NCBI GenBank assembly: GCA_017504585.1
Contig: JAFVQX010000133.1
Location: forward strand, 1 to 56,714
From: Lentisphaeria bacterium
GTDB lineage: Bacteria; Verrucomicrobiota; Lentisphaeria; Victivallales; Victivallaceae
Direction: 5' to 3'
Length of the DNA stretch: 56,714 nucleotides
Within the stretch, counting starts at the first letter, position 1, and every line of letters starts with the position of its first letter. The notes under the pieces are model-generated. The model worked only from the letters and a program-made list of their open reading frames with translations. It searched no databases and was not told the origin of the DNA. Below are positions 42,052 to 50,521 of the stretch, in pieces. The translations under genes and the position numbers were made by a program.

Positions 42052-42726
42052 ATGAACTCAAGACTTTTGATCCTTGCTGCGGCAATCATTGCCGGCAGCA
42101 CCGTGTATGCCAAAAATATTTTCAACTGCGATTTTGAACCCGGCAAGTGGAACAAAGCTGATTTTATTGAAGTAAAAAGTTCCCGGTGGGAGAATGTGAA
42201 CACCTTTAAGCAGGAAAAATGTCACATTGTAAATGTCTGCCCCAAAGATGCCACCAAAATTGATATGTTGAGCAAGCGGGCTCCCGAAACTTATGCTGCC
42301 ATGATCTGGAAAAATCCCATTAAAGGCAATGTAATAATCAAGTCGACCATGAGTTTTGACTACCGCATGGCACCGAGTATTGTGATCGCTGAAAAGCCCG
42401 GTGTCAGCAAAAAAGGCTTTCCGGAATTCCGCACCCATTACGAAGTTGTGCTGTTCGATCAGGGGATCAATGTCTGGCGGCACTGGTTCGTCAACGGCAA
42501 GCAGATTTGGAAAAAGGCGGCGTACCTCAAAGCTGATTTTAAACCCAACACCAAATATGAGCTGAAAGTGCAGATCCAGTTTACCCATCGCGGCCCGGTG
42601 TGGACTGTAAGCTGCGGCGGGCACGAGTTCGGATTTATCGACGACCAATTCCCCAAAGAATTTTACGCCGGGATCGTTGCTTGCGAAGGTGTGAACCGAT
42701 TCTACGATTTTACAGTTGATAAATAA
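42052..42726 (+). CDS. Secreted beta-sandwich protein
   Basis: 224 aa. Signal peptide (MNSRLLILAAAIIAGSTVYA). The mature part reads as a jelly-roll sandwich with features of the 3-keto-disaccharide hydrolase/LamG-like fold (FNCDFEPGKWNKADF; FRTHYEVVLFD; TKYELKVQIQFTHRGPVWTVSCGG). No catalytic residues can be assigned. AAGGA precedes the ATG. Probably cotranscribed with its neighbours. Confidence 0.55.
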   Translation: MNSRLLILAAAIIAGSTVYAKNIFNCDFEPGKWNKADFIEVKSSRWENVNTFKQEKCHIVNVCPKDATKIDMLSKRAPETYAAMIWKNPIKGNVIIKSTMSFDYRMAPSIVIAEKPGVSKKGFPEFRTHYEVVLFDQGINVWRHWFVNGKQIWKKAAYLKADFKPNTKYELKVQIQFTHRGPVWTVSCGGHEFGFIDDQFPKEFYAGIVACEGVNRFYDFTVDK

Positions 42727-42746
42727 TATTTTTCAGGAGGAAAATC

Positions 42747-44027
42747 ATGAATACGAAATTTTTATTGGGTGCCGCCATTATTGCGGCTGCCGCCAGCGGT
42801 TTTGCCGCACCGGAAATCACCATCAAAAGTACGCCGGAACTGCCCGGTAAAAATCTCATCAGCACCAGTGATTTCAGCAAAGGTGTGCTGGGTTCCTGGA
42901 GTGTAAACACTCCTGCCAACCGCAAATTTGCCAGTATCGATAAAACTGAAGGCGTGGGCGACAAGATGTCTATGAAGCTGGCCGGCGATGTTGCCAGCAG
43001 CCCCAATCTCTATCACCGGCTGCGTCCGGCAGTACCTTTCAAAGCCGGTGAGCCTTACTATATCCGTTACTACGCCAAGCGGGTCGGCTCCAACCCCAAA
43101 TACCGCAGCGGCGGTTCGCTGGCTTTTACGATGAATAACGGCAAATACAGATATGCCCAGGTTCCGGAACACAACGCCGGTGACAGCGACTGGGCCGAAT
43201 ACGATTACAACGGCATTATACCGGCAGATTCCAAATACGGTACACTTTATATGTGCTACTACAAGCAGACCGGCTGCACTCTTTACGATAATGTAGAGTT
43301 CCGTCACGGCTGGGCAGAGCTGGATATTTCCGTAAAAGGCAAAGGGCTGCAAGCTATTGTGGTACGCAATTCCGTGACCGGTACCGTGCTTAAAGAAAAA
43401 ATCAATGGTTCGGAATACAACAAAACAATCAAAGTGCCCGCATTCGGCAGCAATTCGGTAGAAGTGCTTGACCGCACCGGCGAAGTGACCGGTAAACTCT
43501 ATCCGGAAAATGTGGACAGCAACGTTGCCGCCAGCGATAAAGTTATTCCGCTTACTCCGGTAAAGCGGGTGATCGTGCCTCCCAAAACCACCGAAAGTTT
43601 TACCGTAGCCATGCCGGCAATGGCGGGCAAAAAGGCTTATTTGTGTTTTACTGCCAGATTGAATAAAAAATCCGGTATTGCCGGATACACCAACGCCCTT
43701 AAAGTAAAAGTCAACGGCAAGGTGCTGAGTATGAACAATGTGGTCAAACCCGGCAAAGTCATTGTGCTGAAAGGTACTCCCAATAAAAAGGCGAATATCG
43801 CCAACGGCAGCAGCAATTTTATTGTCTTTTACAGCAATGTTTCAGCACCCATTCCCCAGCATAACAGATATTGCCCCACCAGTGTTGAAAACGGCAATCC
43901 CTTTGATTTCAAGCTGGATGTGACTAAACAACTCGAAGAAGGACTGAACACAGTAGATTTTCAGTCGGGTGTTTTCCTCAAAGAAACCAAACTCTATCTC
44001 GAAAATCTGCACATAGTTATCGAGTAA
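42747..44027 (+). CDS. Secreted carbohydrate-binding-like protein
   Basis: 426 aa. Signal peptide (MNTKFLLGAAIIAAAASGFA). The segment about 40-190 resembles a CBM-type sandwich (TSDFSKGVLGSWSV... YYIRYYAKRVG... TLYDNVEF), followed by a second beta domain and a third (LYLENLHIVIE end). It probably binds surface or host glycans; no catalytic motif was seen. The ribosome site AGGAGG is ideal. It ends before a strong terminator at 44047. Confidence 0.6.
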   Translation: MNTKFLLGAAIIAAAASGFAAPEITIKSTPELPGKNLISTSDFSKGVLGSWSVNTPANRKFASIDKTEGVGDKMSMKLAGDVASSPNLYHRLRPAVPFKAGEPYYIRYYAKRVGSNPKYRSGGSLAFTMNNGKYRYAQVPEHNAGDSDWAEYDYNGIIPADSKYGTLYMCYYKQTGCTLYDNVEFRHGWAELDISVKGKGLQAIVVRNSVTGTVLKEKINGSEYNKTIKVPAFGSNSVEVLDRTGEVTGKLYPENVDSNVAASDKVIPLTPVKRVIVPPKTTESFTVAMPAMAGKKAYLCFTARLNKKSGIAGYTNALKVKVNGKVLSMNNVVKPGKVIVLKGTPNKKANIANGSSNFIVFYSNVSAPIPQHNRYCPTSVENGNPFDFKLDVTKQLEEGLNTVDFQSGVFLKETKLYLENLHIVIE

Positions 44028-44046
44028 GAATTACCATAACATAGCA

Positions 44047-44072
44047 AGGGCGGAAAACTCCGCCCTTTTTTT
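44047..44072 (+). terminator. Intrinsic terminator
   Basis: AGGGCGG - AAAACT-like loop - CCGCCCT followed by a run of T (66-72). It sits 20 nt after the stop of the secreted protein gene. Confidence 0.85.
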
Positions 44073-44085
44073 GTGATTTTTTAAT

Positions 44086-44376
44086 GTTTGGATTTATACA
44101 ACAATAGTAAAAATTATCGCAGGTAAAACATGGTATCAATCTATATAAAATAAATTGGAATTGCTTTTATTACCTGTAATAAAAGCAATTCCGGTAAAAG
44201 GTTTGGAAAAAAGGGGTGGAGTTCCGTCTTCGCCGGAGGCTACGCCGTGACAAGTTGAGGAGGGGAAAAAGGACCGATCCAGCAAAAGGTCTTTTTCCCC
44301 TCCTCAAGTACCGCCCCTTGTTGGGAACATAGCGTTTTCAAAAAGGTTTCTTCACCACAAAACAATTTTGCAACAG
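44086..44376. repeat. Structured intergenic repeat, copy B
   Basis: About 291 nt, related to 12272-12496. Same head and tail; a hairpin with 16-bp arms and a CCTG loop at 44157-44192 (GGAATTGCTTTTATTA paired with its complement). The variable middle carries a further, near-perfect hairpin of about 18 bp (GAGGAGGGGAAAAAGGACC against GGTCTTTTTCCCCTCCTC, one bulge). Confidence 0.75.
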
Positions 44377-44387
44377 CTTTTTACCGG

Positions 44388-45290
44388 TCAAACGCCGGTT
44401 CCGTCGAAGGTGGGTATGAATTCTCCGGATGCGGAGCTTTCGTCCTGCACGAAGCCATCTTCTATGTTGGAGGCAAAGAGGGCATCTTCCACCAGCGCGT
44501 ACTCTTCGTCGGTTACTTTGCGGTTGATTTCCGGGTAATTGCTGTCGGATACTTTGCCGCAGGGTATATACTGCCGCATCAAGCTGAACATCACCTGTCC
44601 GGGGCGGAAAGTTTTGGAAACAAGCTCAATGACTTTGAGTGTATTTTCTATGGCATTGGGCAATATCAAGTGGCGGATTATCACGCCCTTTTGCATAATG
44701 CCATTGTCATCAATCACATAATCCCCGGTCTGGCGGTACATCTCTTTGATGGCAGCCAGGGCGGTTTCGGCGTAATCGCTGACTTGACTGTAACGCTTGC
44801 CCAATGTGTTGTCGGCATATTTATAGTCGGGCAGATAGATTTGCACTTTGTTTTCAAAGAGCTTCAAAGTTTCCACGCTGTCGTAGCCGTTGGAGTTGTA
44901 GACTACCGGCACACTCAAAGGGTCTTCCAGACTTGCCAAAATAGCTTTGCTGTAATGCGTTGGCGTTACCAGGTTTATGTTGTGTGCGCCAAGTTCAATA
45001 AGCTCCTGATAAATAGCTTTGAGCCGCTCAAGGGTAATTACTTTGCCTTCCACCTTGCTGCTGATATTGTAATTCTGGCAAAAAACACAATTCAAATTGC
45101 AGCCGGAAAAAAAGACCGTTCCGGAGCCCCGGCTGCCGCTGATGACCGGTTCTTCCCAATGGTGCAAACCGGCTCTTGCCACCATTGGTTGCCGGGGGGC
45201 ATGGCAAACCCCGGGCAGTTGTTTACCGGGAGTAAAAACACCCCGGCTTATATTGCAGCGGCGGGGGCAGATGTTACATAACTCGCTCAT
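44388..45290 (-). CDS. Radical SAM protein, PflX-type
   Basis: 300 aa. Radical SAM core CNLNCVFCQNY, preceded by a Cys-rich start (CNICPRRCNI, then PGVCHA), the arrangement of the uncharacterised PflX/COG1313 family of activase-like enzymes. The substrate is unknown; no glycyl-radical enzyme is adjacent. It is the last gene of a five-gene operon, after a 68-aa zinc-ribbon protein and a thioredoxin reductase. Confidence 0.82.
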   Translation of the reverse strand: MSELCNICPRRCNISRGVFTPGKQLPGVCHAPRQPMVARAGLHHWEEPVISGSRGSGTVFFSGCNLNCVFCQNYNISSKVEGKVITLERLKAIYQELIELGAHNINLVTPTHYSKAILASLEDPLSVPVVYNSNGYDSVETLKLFENKVQIYLPDYKYADNTLGKRYSQVSDYAETALAAIKEMYRQTGDYVIDDNGIMQKGVIIRHLILPNAIENTLKVIELVSKTFRPGQVMFSLMRQYIPCGKVSDSNYPEINRKVTDEEYALVEDALFASNIEDGFVQDESSASGEFIPTFDGTGV

Positions 45291-45296
45291 AAAAAA

Positions 45297-45503
45297 TTAC
45301 TTGTATCGCTCGATCCACTGTCTGACCATGGGGGCGATCACAAAGTCTTCCAGCTCTTCGCCATTTTCGATTTTTGCCTCACAATAGGGGCAGATGCAAA
45401 AAGTTTCCAGATCGGCCGGATACAAATACTCTTTGCAGCGCGGGCAGCGCAAGCGGCGGCCGGTATTGTCAGGATTATCGAATTCCAAAGGTTTTTTGCT
45501 CAT
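45297..45503 (-). CDS. Small zinc-ribbon protein
   Basis: 68 aa. Two Cys pairs: CPRC (near 20-23) and CICPYC (near 36-41). An acidic helix at the end (NGEELEDFVIAPMVRQWIERYK). No known function; a zinc-binding adaptor is likely. It sits 4 nt after trxB and 6 nt before the radical SAM gene. A GTG further upstream would lengthen it into trxB and is less likely. Confidence 0.65.
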   Translation of the reverse strand: MSKKPLEFDNPDNTGRRLRCPRCKEYLYPADLETFCICPYCEAKIENGEELEDFVIAPMVRQWIERYK

Positions 45504-45507
45504 GTTT

Positions 45508-46422
45508 TCACCCAAGATAGCGTTCAGCATCAATGGCGGCACGACAGCCGGCAGCGGCGGCGGTTATCGCCTGCCGGTAGCGGTGGTCGGCGCAATCTCC
45601 GGCGCCAAAGACCCCGGCAAGATTGGTCATGCTGGTGTTGTTCTCAAGTTTGATAAATCCGGCATCGTCCATGTCGATCTGCCCTTTAACGATTTCAGTT
45701 GCGGGAACATGGCCCAGAGCAACGAATACGCCCTGACACTCAATGACGCTTTCGCTGTTGTCAGCATTATTTTTGACCTTTATGCCGGTTACTTCGCTCT
45801 CGCCCAATATTTCCACGATCTGCGAATTCCAGACAAAGCGGATCTTTTCGTGGTTCATTGCCCGTTCTGCCATGATTTTGGAGGCACGCAGTTCGTTGCG
45901 GCGGTGTACCACAATAACTTCGCTGGCAAATTTGGTCAGGAAAAGGGCTTCTTCCATAGCCGAATCGCCGCCGCCGGCGACCACAACTTTCATATCTTCA
46001 AAAAAGGCTCCGTCGCAGGTGGCACAAGCTGAAACACCGCAGTTTTTCAGTCGTTCTTCAGATTCCAAACCAAGCCAGCGGGGGGTGGCTCCGGTAGCGA
46101 TGATGAGAGCTTTACTTTCTATAACATTGCCGTTATCCAGCGTGATTTTCTGCACACCGCCATCGGTCAACTCCAGTTTTTCCACATTGGCGATTTCCAG
46201 CCGGGCACCGAATTTTTCGGCTTGGGTCTGCATTTTCATTGTCAGCTCGTAACCGTTTACGCCTTCGGGGAAGCCGGGGAAATTTTCCACTTCGCTGGTT
46301 TGGGTGAGCAATCCGCCAATGGTGTTGCCGGAAATGACCAACGGTTCAAGATTGGCTCTGGCGGCATAAACTGCTGCGGTGTAACCAGCCGGACCGCTGC
46401 CGATAATAACGACTTTTTCCAT
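45508..46422 (-). CDS. trxB: Thioredoxin reductase TrxB
   Basis: 304 aa, usual for low-molecular-weight TrxB. FAD motif GSGPAGYTAAVYAAR, redox centre CATC (133-136), NADPH motif AGGGDSAMEEA, and C-terminal GAGDCADHRYRQAITAAAAG. It reduces thioredoxin with NADPH in the cytosol. Third gene of its operon; no trxA in the window. Confidence 0.94.
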   Translation of the reverse strand: MEKVVIIGSGPAGYTAAVYAARANLEPLVISGNTIGGLLTQTSEVENFPGFPEGVNGYELTMKMQTQAEKFGARLEIANVEKLELTDGGVQKITLDNGNVIESKALIIATGATPRWLGLESEERLKNCGVSACATCDGAFFEDMKVVVAGGGDSAMEEALFLTKFASEVIVVHRRNELRASKIMAERAMNHEKIRFVWNSQIVEILGESEVTGIKVKNNADNSESVIECQGVFVALGHVPATEIVKGQIDMDDAGFIKLENNTSMTNLAGVFGAGDCADHRYRQAITAAAAGCRAAIDAERYLG

Positions 46423-46440
46423 AAAACAGACTCCTTGATA

Positions 46441-47268
46441 TTAAATGTTTCTCTTTTCTGCAATATACTCTTCTATAATGCGGCGGGCAATACTGCCGTG
46501 ACCGGGCAAAGCAGGCAGAGCATCCACGCTGTAAAAATCTGCCTCCGCGATCTCTTCGCCATCGACTTTTATTTCGCCACCGGCATAGTCTGCTGTAAAC
46601 CCCAGCATCAATGAATCCGGGAAGGGCCAGCTCTGGCTGTATAAGTAGCGGATGTTTTTTATTTCCAAACCCACTTCTTCTTTTACTTCCCGCCGGACGG
46701 CATCTTCGGCACTTTCGCCGGCTTCCACAAATCCGGCGATCAGGCTGTAACACTTGTGTTTGAAATGCCGGTTGTACGCCAAAAGTATCTTGCCATCTTC
46801 CCGTTTGATCATCACAATTATCGCCGGACTGATTTTCGGGAAAAACAACATTCCGCAATTTGGACAAGTGCGGGCCTCTTCCTGTTCGTGGTCAATAAGT
46901 TCGGAGCCGCAAACACTGCAATATCTCCGCAGCGAGAGCCATTCCAGAATGGGTTTGCCCCGCAAAAGCAGATTTTTTACCGCATTATCCACTTGAGTCA
47001 TAGCTTCCCTGACATCTATGGCAATCAGGTTTTCGCAGGGGCTTTCTTCAATTTCCCAACGGCAGCCGTAACAGATCTGATTGCGGAACACGCCCAGTTC
47101 CGGCAGTTCCACCGCCAGAAGTTCCGGAAACTTGTCTGCCCGGGGGATAGCCAGTTTACCATTTTTCTCAACTTCCAGATAAACTCTGCCTTTCCGGTCA
47201 AGGATCAGCAGCTTTTCTCCGGATGATGGGATGGATCGCCGCAACTTATATAAAGGTACAAAACTCAT
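46441..47268 (-). CDS. nudC: NADH pyrophosphatase NudC
   Basis: 275 aa. Zinc-binding Cys4 (CSVCGSE...CPNCG), then the Nudix box GFVEAGESAEDAVRREVKEEVG and the family-specific SQSWPFPDS (usually SQPWPFPxS). Cleaves NADH and removes NAD caps from RNA. It overlaps the tatD gene by 4 nt (ATGA). Confidence 0.94.
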   Translation of the reverse strand: MSFVPLYKLRRSIPSSGEKLLILDRKGRVYLEVEKNGKLAIPRADKFPELLAVELPELGVFRNQICYGCRWEIEESPCENLIAIDVREAMTQVDNAVKNLLLRGKPILEWLSLRRYCSVCGSELIDHEQEEARTCPNCGMLFFPKISPAIIVMIKREDGKILLAYNRHFKHKCYSLIAGFVEAGESAEDAVRREVKEEVGLEIKNIRYLYSQSWPFPDSLMLGFTADYAGGEIKVDGEEIAEADFYSVDALPALPGHGSIARRIIEEYIAEKRNI

Positions 47269-48059
47269 GATATCAAATCCTCCAAACCAAACACCCGCAA
47301 AGCGTTTTCCGTAGTCTGCTTTGCCAACTGCGCCATGGGTATATCCAGAAAATGTGCTGCATACATTACCGTATGTGCCACCAGTGCCGGGTGATTGGTC
47401 TTGCCCCGGAAGGGTTCAGGAGCAAGGTAGGGTGCATCGGTTTCAAACAAAAGCCGGTGGCGTGGAATATGTTTCAAAATTTCCCGGATGTTGTCGCTTT
47501 TGCGGAAAGTCACCATGCCGGTCACGCCAAAGTAGGTGTCAAACTCCATAAACTTTTCCAGAAAATCCAAATTCCCGGCGTAGCAATGCAGGATGATCTT
47601 GCCGTTTCCGGCAGCTGCGGCAAACTCTTTGAGCATGCTGTAACAATCGCAATATGCGTCGGTACGCTCTTCCTGATCCCGGCAATGCACGCTTATAACT
47701 TTATTGTGTTCAACTGCAAGGTTCAGAAACTTTTCAAAGGTCTTGCGCTGGATCTCCCGGGGGGAGAGATCGTAAAAGTAATCCAGCCCGATCTCGCCCA
47801 CGGCACGGACTTTGCTGTCAGACAACATTTCTGCAAAAGGCTTTATATCGCCGGTGAACTCTTCAGCATCATGGGGGTGCACTCCGCAGGCACACCAGAC
47901 ATTGTCATGTTTGCGGGCAAACTCCAACGCCCTTACGCTGCCCGCAAGGGATCCCCCAAGTGCCAGCAGCCGGTAGGAGTGATCGCTGTAAAGCGCATCA
48001 AGGTAATTGCTCAAATCACCTTCTTCGGGCAAATGAAAATGTGTATCAAATAGTTCCAT
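47265..48059 (-). CDS. TatD-family metal-dependent DNase
   Basis: 264 aa. Starts MELFDTHFHLPEEGDL (the metal-binding DTHFH); GEIGLDYFYD, SVHCRDQ, HCYAGN and FETDAPYLAP complete the TatD set. Hydrolyses DNA 3' ends or deacylates D-aminoacyl groups, depending on the member. The ATG at 48059 is chosen because it starts right at the conserved motif; an ATG at 48092 is possible. First gene of a five-gene operon. Confidence 0.92.
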   Translation of the reverse strand: MELFDTHFHLPEEGDLSNYLDALYSDHSYRLLALGGSLAGSVRALEFARKHDNVWCACGVHPHDAEEFTGDIKPFAEMLSDSKVRAVGEIGLDYFYDLSPREIQRKTFEKFLNLAVEHNKVISVHCRDQEERTDAYCDCYSMLKEFAAAAGNGKIILHCYAGNLDFLEKFMEFDTYFGVTGMVTFRKSDNIREILKHIPRHRLLFETDAPYLAPEPFRGKTNHPALVAHTVMYAAHFLDIPMAQLAKQTTENALRVFGLEDLIS

Positions 48060-48155
48060 AAAAAAATATATGATCTGTATGTCAAAAATCAATCGGTGTA
48101 TATGTTTTAAAGTACTCGCTTTTTACTTTTTTTCAACATTAAAAACCAGTTTTTC

Positions 48156-48184
48156 TTGTAATATAGGCAAAATTATGCTATTTT
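48156..48184 (+). promoter_or_regulatory. Promoter of the acyl-CoA synthetase gene
   Basis: TTGTAA (48156-48161), 17 nt, TATTTT (48179-48184), 43 nt before the ATG at 48228. Confidence 0.4.
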
Positions 48185-48227
48185 ATTGTTACAAGATTTT
48201 TTATTCTCTAAAACAGGAAGGTTTTTT

Positions 48228-49916
48228 ATGGCAGTCGTCAATAAAAAATATGTGCTTGAAGCCCCTCCGCGTGATTTCACGGAACGTGTTAAAAATTTCA
48301 AAATAGAGTGCCCGGAATATTTCAACTTTGCCACCGACATTGTAGATGTGTGGGCAGAACGCGACCGCAACAAACTGGCGATGATCTGGGTCGATCAGCA
48401 CGGCAACGAAAAGAAGTATACTTTTTATGATATGAAACGCCTCTCTATTCAGGCGGCAAATCTTCTGCTTAAACACGGTATCACCAAAGGCGACCGGGTT
48501 ATTATGATGCTGCCCCGCTTGCCGGAGTGGTGGGTCTTTTCGCTGGCGTTGATCCGTTTGGGGGCAGTGCAGGGCCATGTGCCTACTTTGCTGACCCCCT
48601 CTGACCTCAAGCAGCGGATCAAGTTCGGCAAATTCAAGATGATCATTGCCGATACCACCAACGCCGATAAGATCGAAGAGATCTGCGACGAATGTCCCAG
48701 CTTGAGCGACAAAGTTCTGGTCGATGGTGTGCGTGAAGGCTGGATCAATTACCCCACTGATATACTCTACCCAGTCAAGCTCTCTTCGACTTCCATCAAC
48801 CGCGCCCGCAATCTGATCACCAAGGCAACCGACCCCCTGCTGCTGATCTTTACATCGGGTACCAGCAAGAATCCCAAACTGGTGCAGCACTCCTGCTGTT
48901 ACCCGCTGGCTCACCGGATCACCGCCGAATTGTGGCACGGACTTAACAGCGACGATTTGCACTACGCTGCTTCCGACACCGGATGGGCAAAGAACTTGTG
49001 GGGCAACTATTTCGGACAGTGGATCGTTGGTGCCTGCGTCTTTATTTTTGACATCCGCGGTAAATTCGACCCCGATCTGGTGCTGCCCATGCTGGAAAAA
49101 TATGCCATTACCAGTTTCTGCGCTCCGCCGACGGTTTACCGTATGCTGGTACTCAACGATTTGCGTAAGTTTGATTTGAGTGCGCTGCGGCAATGTACTT
49201 CTGCGGGCGAAGCGATCCATACCGAAACCATCCGGCTTTGGAAAGAAGGTACCGGCATAACCATCCGCGAAGGTTATGGTCAAACCGAAACGGTCTGTCT
49301 GATCAGCAACCATGCCGGATTTGAAGCCTGCCCCGGCTCTATGGGCAAAGCCTCCCCCGGCTGGGAAATTGAGCTTCATGATGACGACGGCAATATCGTG
49401 CCCGATGGCGAAGACGGCAGAGTGGCAGTCAAGATCAAGCCGGAACGCCCCATTGGGCTTTTCAACGGTTATCTGATGGGCAAAAAAGATAACGAAGAGT
49501 GCTTTATTGGCGACTATTACTACACCGGCGACAAAGCCCGCAGAGATGAAAACGGCTACTATTGGTACATGGGCCGCAGCGACGATATCATCAAGAGTTC
49601 CGGCTACCGCATCGGTCCGCTGGAAGTGGAAGAAGCCATGATGCAGCACGACGCTGTCCACGAAGTGGCAGTAGTTGGTGCTCCCGACCCCATGCGGGGA
49701 GCCAAAGTCAAAGCGTATATCGTTTTGCACGAAGGCTGGGAAGCTACCGAATCATTGGTCAAAGAGCTTCAGCAGCATTGCAAACGCATTACTGCACCCT
49801 ATAAATACCCCCGGGAAATCGAATTTGTGCACAGTCTGCCCAAAACCTTTTCCGGCAAAATCAAACGGGATATTCTGCGGAAGTACGCGGAAACCGGCGA
49901 AGGTTTCTGGGAATAA
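48228..49916 (+). CDS. AMP-forming acyl-CoA synthetase
   Basis: 562 aa adenylate-forming enzyme, medium-chain (ACSM) type. AMP motif IFTSGTSKNPKL, EGYGQTE, YTGDKARRDENGYYWYMGRSDD, and the C-terminal Lys motif TFSGKIKRD. It activates a carboxylic acid (acetate, medium-chain or aromatic; not decided) as acyl-CoA. CAGGAAG lies before the ATG. Ends before a bidirectional terminator. Confidence 0.9.
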   Translation: MAVVNKKYVLEAPPRDFTERVKNFKIECPEYFNFATDIVDVWAERDRNKLAMIWVDQHGNEKKYTFYDMKRLSIQAANLLLKHGITKGDRVIMMLPRLPEWWVFSLALIRLGAVQGHVPTLLTPSDLKQRIKFGKFKMIIADTTNADKIEEICDECPSLSDKVLVDGVREGWINYPTDILYPVKLSSTSINRARNLITKATDPLLLIFTSGTSKNPKLVQHSCCYPLAHRITAELWHGLNSDDLHYAASDTGWAKNLWGNYFGQWIVGACVFIFDIRGKFDPDLVLPMLEKYAITSFCAPPTVYRMLVLNDLRKFDLSALRQCTSAGEAIHTETIRLWKEGTGITIREGYGQTETVCLISNHAGFEACPGSMGKASPGWEIELHDDDGNIVPDGEDGRVAVKIKPERPIGLFNGYLMGKKDNEECFIGDYYYTGDKARRDENGYYWYMGRSDDIIKSSGYRIGPLEVEEAMMQHDAVHEVAVVGAPDPMRGAKVKAYIVLHEGWEATESLVKELQQHCKRITAPYKYPREIEFVHSLPKTFSGKIKRDILRKYAETGEGFWE

Positions 49917-49931
49917 TATTTCTTGACAATC

Positions 49932-49968
49932 AAAAGCTGCTGCAAAAGAAAATTTTGCAGCAGCTTTT
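49932..49968. terminator. Bidirectional intrinsic terminator
   Basis: A perfect 16-bp stem (AAAAGCTGCTGCAAAA and its complement) with a GAAAA loop and A/T tails on both sides, between the convergent acyl-CoA synthetase and xseB genes. Confidence 0.88.
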
Positions 49969-49991
49969 CTGTTTTCTGAACAAGTGCGATG

Positions 49992-50312
49992 TCAGAAGGG
50001 CAGATCGTCCTGTTGATCTTGCACTTTTGGCGTGTTTTTGGGAGCTGTTTTGCGACTGGCACCGGCGGCTTTGGCGCGTTCGCTGGATGTATCAAATTCC
50101 TCAAATTCTCCGGCGGCTCCGTCATCTTTGAAGAGCAATTCAACTTTACCGTTGAGGTTTTTGAGTTTTTGCTGGCAATATTTCACCAGTTCCGCGCCGA
50201 GGCTGATGCGCTCCACCATTTTTTCCAATGGCATGGAGCCGTTTTCCACTTCGTTCAGGAGGGCTTCAAGCTCGTTGACGGCTTCTTCAAAACTTTTACT
50301 TTGATCTATCAT
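49992..50312 (-). CDS. xseB: Exodeoxyribonuclease VII small subunit XseB
   Basis: 106 aa. XseB core (SFEEAVNELEALLNEVENGSMPLEKMVERISLGAELVKYC) in the first 60 residues, then a basic/acidic linker. The last six residues, QDDLPF, look like the acidic tip of single-strand binding protein. The large subunit xseA is not in the window. Its own TTGCAA/TATATT promoter lies upstream. Confidence 0.9.
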   Translation of the reverse strand: MIDQSKSFEEAVNELEALLNEVENGSMPLEKMVERISLGAELVKYCQQKLKNLNGKVELLFKDDGAAGEFEEFDTSSERAKAAGASRKTAPKNTPKVQDQQDDLPF

Positions 50313-50355
50313 AAATATTCATTCCTGCACAGATTTTCTTTTGACCATTGCTGGA

Positions 50356-50383
50356 AATATAGCACAACAGTACTTTTTTGCAA
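50356..50383 (-). promoter_or_regulatory. Promoter of xseB
   Basis: Minus-strand TTGCAA (50378-50383), 16 nt, TATATT (50356-50361), 44 nt before the ATG. Confidence 0.55.
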
Positions 50384-50394
50384 ATAAATACCTC

Positions 50395-50449
50395 TAAAAA
50401 CAAGAACCGGCCCGGTTTCCTGTGCAAGCTATGCAGAAACCGGACCGGC
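50395..50449 (-). terminator. Intrinsic terminator after pcnB
   Basis: Minus strand: an arm of about 15 bp (CCGGTCCGGTTTCTG against CAGGAAACCGGGCCGG, one bulge and a G-U pair), then TTGTTTTT. It is about 75 nt past the pcnB stop. Confidence 0.78.
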
Positions 50450-50521
50450 AGGGGATGGGGGATCTCCGGTGTATTAGACTGCCGGGTAGAGATTTTGTTC
50501 ACCTCGCATCCGGAAAAAATA

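Larger units (their letters stand above)
44028..44387. other. Gene-free stretch: terminator and structured repeat copy B
   Basis: A 360-nt gap between convergent genes. It holds the intrinsic terminator 44047-44072 and copy B of the structured repeat (44086-44376). No coding signal was seen. Confidence 0.7.
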
